The translations under genes and the position numbers were made by a program. A stretch of DNA of 5,902 nt from CAYVUV01 sp964455095 (GTDB taxonomy: Bacteria > Desulfobacterota > Binatia > HRBIN30 > CADEER01): NCBI GenBank assembly GCA_964455095.1, contig CAYVUV010000364.1:1-5902 (forward strand), in the 5' to 3' direction. Below, piece by piece: positions 4,030 through 5,902 of the stretch. How positions within the stretch are numbered: position 1 is the first letter of the stretch; every line of letters begins with the position of its first letter. Under the pieces are notes generated by a model. The model saw only the letters and a program-made list of their open reading frames with translations, was not told where the DNA came from and did not search any database.

Positions 4030-5902
4030 CTACGGAAACGCGCTCATCGCGCCCGTGGCGCTCAACCGCCGCAATTCGCGGCGCGCCGGCACCTCGCCGA
4101 AGCGCGGGTCGGAGACGACCAGCAGCATCGAGCTGGGGTCGATCCACGTCAGGCTGTGGGCGGTGCTGCCGGCGAGGTCGAAGTGCTCGACCTGACCGGA
4201 GCGGATGTCGATGACGAACACCTCGCCGCGCTCGTTGGCGTAGTCCAACGCGGCGGCGGCAATCACCGCCACGTGCTGGCCGTCGGGCGCGACGGCCAGG
4301 TCGGCGATCGCGGCCGCCTCGCGCACCAGGGCGCGCGGCGCGCTGCCGTCGAGCGGCAGCTCCCACAGTTGCCAGTCCCAATCACCCGCCAGCACGGCAA
4401 ACAACCGCGTGCCGTCCGGCGCCCAGCGCCAGCGCAGATCGGTCGGCTGCGCGCTCAGCAGCAGGCGCTCGTCGCTGCCGTCGCTGCCGATCACGCGCAG
4501 GTCGAGCTCGCGGCCCGCCAGCACGGTGTACGCGATCGCGCTGCCGTCGGGCGCCGCGAGCGGGGCCGCGACCTGCGCGCCCGGGTACGCCGCGATGGTC
4601 GATTCGCTCTTGCCGGCGATGCGCAGCAGCTGCGCGCCGCGCGCGACGATCAGCGCATCGGCGGTGGCGGTCGCCTGGGTGGCGGCGCCGAGCCCGCGGC
4701 GGCTGCCGTCGGCCGTCTGCAAGGCGACCAGGCCGGCCTGGTCGTCGCGTGTCGGCTCGATGGCCAGCACGCGCGTGCCGTCGGCACTCCACGTCGGCTC
4801 GCGGCGCACGCCGCGGTCGAAGTCCCAGCTGTGCAACACGGTGCCGCGCGCATCGAGATGATCGATGCGCGCCGGCGCCCATGCATACGGCTCGCCGTAG
4901 ACGACCATCAGCTCGCCGCGCGCCGAGGCGGCGACGGCGCGCGGGTTGTCGCGGCGCGGGAAGACGTTGTTGCCGCGGTACATGTCGGCGACGCGGGCGC
5001 CGGGGTCGAGCACCAGGCGCTCGGCGTTGCCGAGCGGCGTGGCGGTATCGAGTGCGACCTGCTGGCGCGCAACGTCTTCGCCGGCGACGAAGCGCCACAG
5101 ATCGAGCCCCACCGGCAGCGGGGCCGTGCCGCGGTTGCGCGCCACCGCGCCCCCGTCCTGCGGCTCCAGCGCGACGTCCACTTCCTTATCGCCGCGCACC
5201 CACGCCGCGAAGAAACCGCCGAGGTCCTTCTGCGCCACCTCGCCGAACACCTGCTCGATGTCGTGTTCACCGGCCTGGCGGTGGCGGAAGCGTTCGATGA
5301 ACTGGTGCGCGGCGTTGGCAAACGTCTCCTCGCCGAGCTGCTCGCGCAGCATGAGCGCCACGTAGCCGCCCTTGTGGTAGATCGCCTCGCGCGCCGCCGG
5401 GTCGAAGGCGTTGTCGACGGGCGTCAACGCCGCCAGCGTCGTCGGGCGTTGCGGATCGTAGCCGCTCTCGCGCAGGCGGCGGGTGAAGGCGCTCTCGCCG
5501 AGCTCGGCGCGCAGGACGAGCCAGCTCGACAGCTCGGCGAAGCCCTCGACCAACCACTCGCTGCCGCGGTTGGGCAGCAGCCATTGGCCGGCGACCGTGC
5601 CGCCCCACCAGCTGTGCGCGACCTCGTGCGCGATGGTGCCGAGGCCGTAGTCGCCACCGCGAAAGATCGACGGGGGCAATCCGATGACGCCGCTGCCATC
5701 GAAGTAGCCGCGCCCCAGGGAGCGGCTGACGTAGAGCGTGAGCTGTGCGAAGCCCGACGCGCCGTAGAGCTCCGCGAGCACGCGATCACTCGTGGCCAGC
5801 GCGGTGAGGACGCGATCGTCGGCGAGATCGACGCCGTCGGGCAACGCGACGCGATAGCGCCGGCCATCGCGTTCGCCGCTCGACTCGCGCACGCGCGCCG
5901 CC
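4030..5902 (-). CDS. M1-like zinc metallopeptidase with C-terminal beta-propeller, N-terminus missing
   Basis: The frame is open to the right edge and ends at TAG 4032-4030; the true start is outside the window. GTG at 5892 is only the first possible start inside it and is taken here as residue 1. The motif HEVAHSWWG (codons of HEVAH at 5628-5614, residues 89-93) is the zinc and catalytic site of gluzincin peptidases. A third ligand is expected from Glu112 or Glu116 in SEWLVEGFAE. YHKGGY at 172-177 matches the catalytic-tyrosine region (YxKG) of M1 peptidases. The aminopeptidase GxMEN motif seems replaced by GYFDG at 62-66. LDPGARVADMYRGNN at 295-309 resembles the strand region after the M1 helical part. 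From about 326 to 616 the protein has TolB/PD40-like blades: PTWSADGTRVLAI, PLAAPDGSAIAYTV, WRWAPDGTRLFAV, DLAVAPDGQHVAVI and SLTWIDPSSMLLVV. Such enzymes usually act outside the cytoplasm, but no signal peptide is visible because the 5' end is missing. The gene is convergent with the GH84 gene. Confidence 0.85.
   Translation of the reverse strand, partial: AARVRESSGERDGRRYRVALPDGVDLADDRVLTALATSDRVLAELYGASGFAQLTLYVSRSLGRGYFDGSGVIGLPPSIFRGGDYGLGTIAHEVAHSWWGGTVAGQWLLPNRGSEWLVEGFAELSSWLVLRAELGESAFTRRLRESGYDPQRPTTLAALTPVDNAFDPAAREAIYHKGGYVALMLREQLGEETFANAAHQFIERFRHRQAGEHDIEQVFGEVAQKDLGGFFAAWVRGDKEVDVALEPQDGGAVARNRGTAPLPVGLDLWRFVAGEDVARQQVALDTATPLGNAERLVLDPGARVADMYRGNNVFPRRDNPRAVAASARGELMVVYGEPYAWAPARIDHLDARGTVLHSWDFDRGVRREPTWSADGTRVLAIEPTRDDQAGLVALQTADGSRRGLGAATQATATADALIVARGAQLLRIAGKSESTIAAYPGAQVAAPLAAPDGSAIAYTVLAGRELDLRVIGSDGSDERLLLSAQPTDLRWRWAPDGTRLFAVLAGDWDWQLWELPLDGSAPRALVREAAAIADLAVAPDGQHVAVIAAAALDYANERGEVFVIDIRSGQVEHFDLAGSTAHSLTWIDPSSMLLVVSDPRFGEVPARRELRRLSATGAMSAFP

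Noticed and set aside
3899..4381. Minus-strand open frame over the peptidase 3' end and element 2
   Set aside because: It is a frame shadow of the propeller coding sequence that continues into the repeat. There is no start signal and no domain.

Overview
This is a G+C-rich bacterial window (about two-thirds G+C by eye). It holds two complete genes, two genes cut off by the window edges, and two structured intergenic repeats. The second complete gene carries an N-terminal, EF-hand-like dockerin pair of the form GDCNxDGxVTVDELIxGV. As I recall, this module is common in secreted proteins of uncultured deltaproteobacteria-like lineages, notably Candidatus Binatia (Binatota). Together with the long acyl-CoA dehydrogenase, it suggests a soil or sediment Gram-negative bacterium of that kind. 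The taxonomic guess is an inference; no ribosomal marker is present.

Layout from left to right. Positions 1-120 (minus strand) hold the first 40 codons of a gene that runs off the left edge. A 139-bp divergent spacer follows. Positions 260-1960 (plus) encode a 566-residue acyl-CoA dehydrogenase with a C-terminal extension. Positions 1966-2130 hold a REPIN-like inverted repeat with one hairpin per arm. Positions 2159-3826 (plus) encode a secreted GH84-family beta-N-acetylglucosaminidase with a signal peptide and a dockerin-like module. Positions 3838-4015 hold a second, unrelated inverted repeat built of three palindromic modules per arm. Positions 4030-5902 (minus) encode the C-terminal part of a gluzincin (M1-like) metallopeptidase fused to a TolB/PD40-like beta-propeller; its N-terminus lies beyond the right edge.

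The genes do not form an obvious pathway. The dehydrogenase is a cytoplasmic acyl-CoA oxidation enzyme. The GH84 enzyme is exported, and the peptidase is probably exported too; these two could serve extracellular scavenging of amino sugars and peptides, but they are convergent and not co-transcribed. The most interesting non-genic signals are the two repeats. In the first, the arms differ at two base pairs of the hairpin stem and both changes are compensatory. In the second, the palindromic modules are identical between arms while the spacers have diverged. I did not find a convincing new defence or mobile system in this window.
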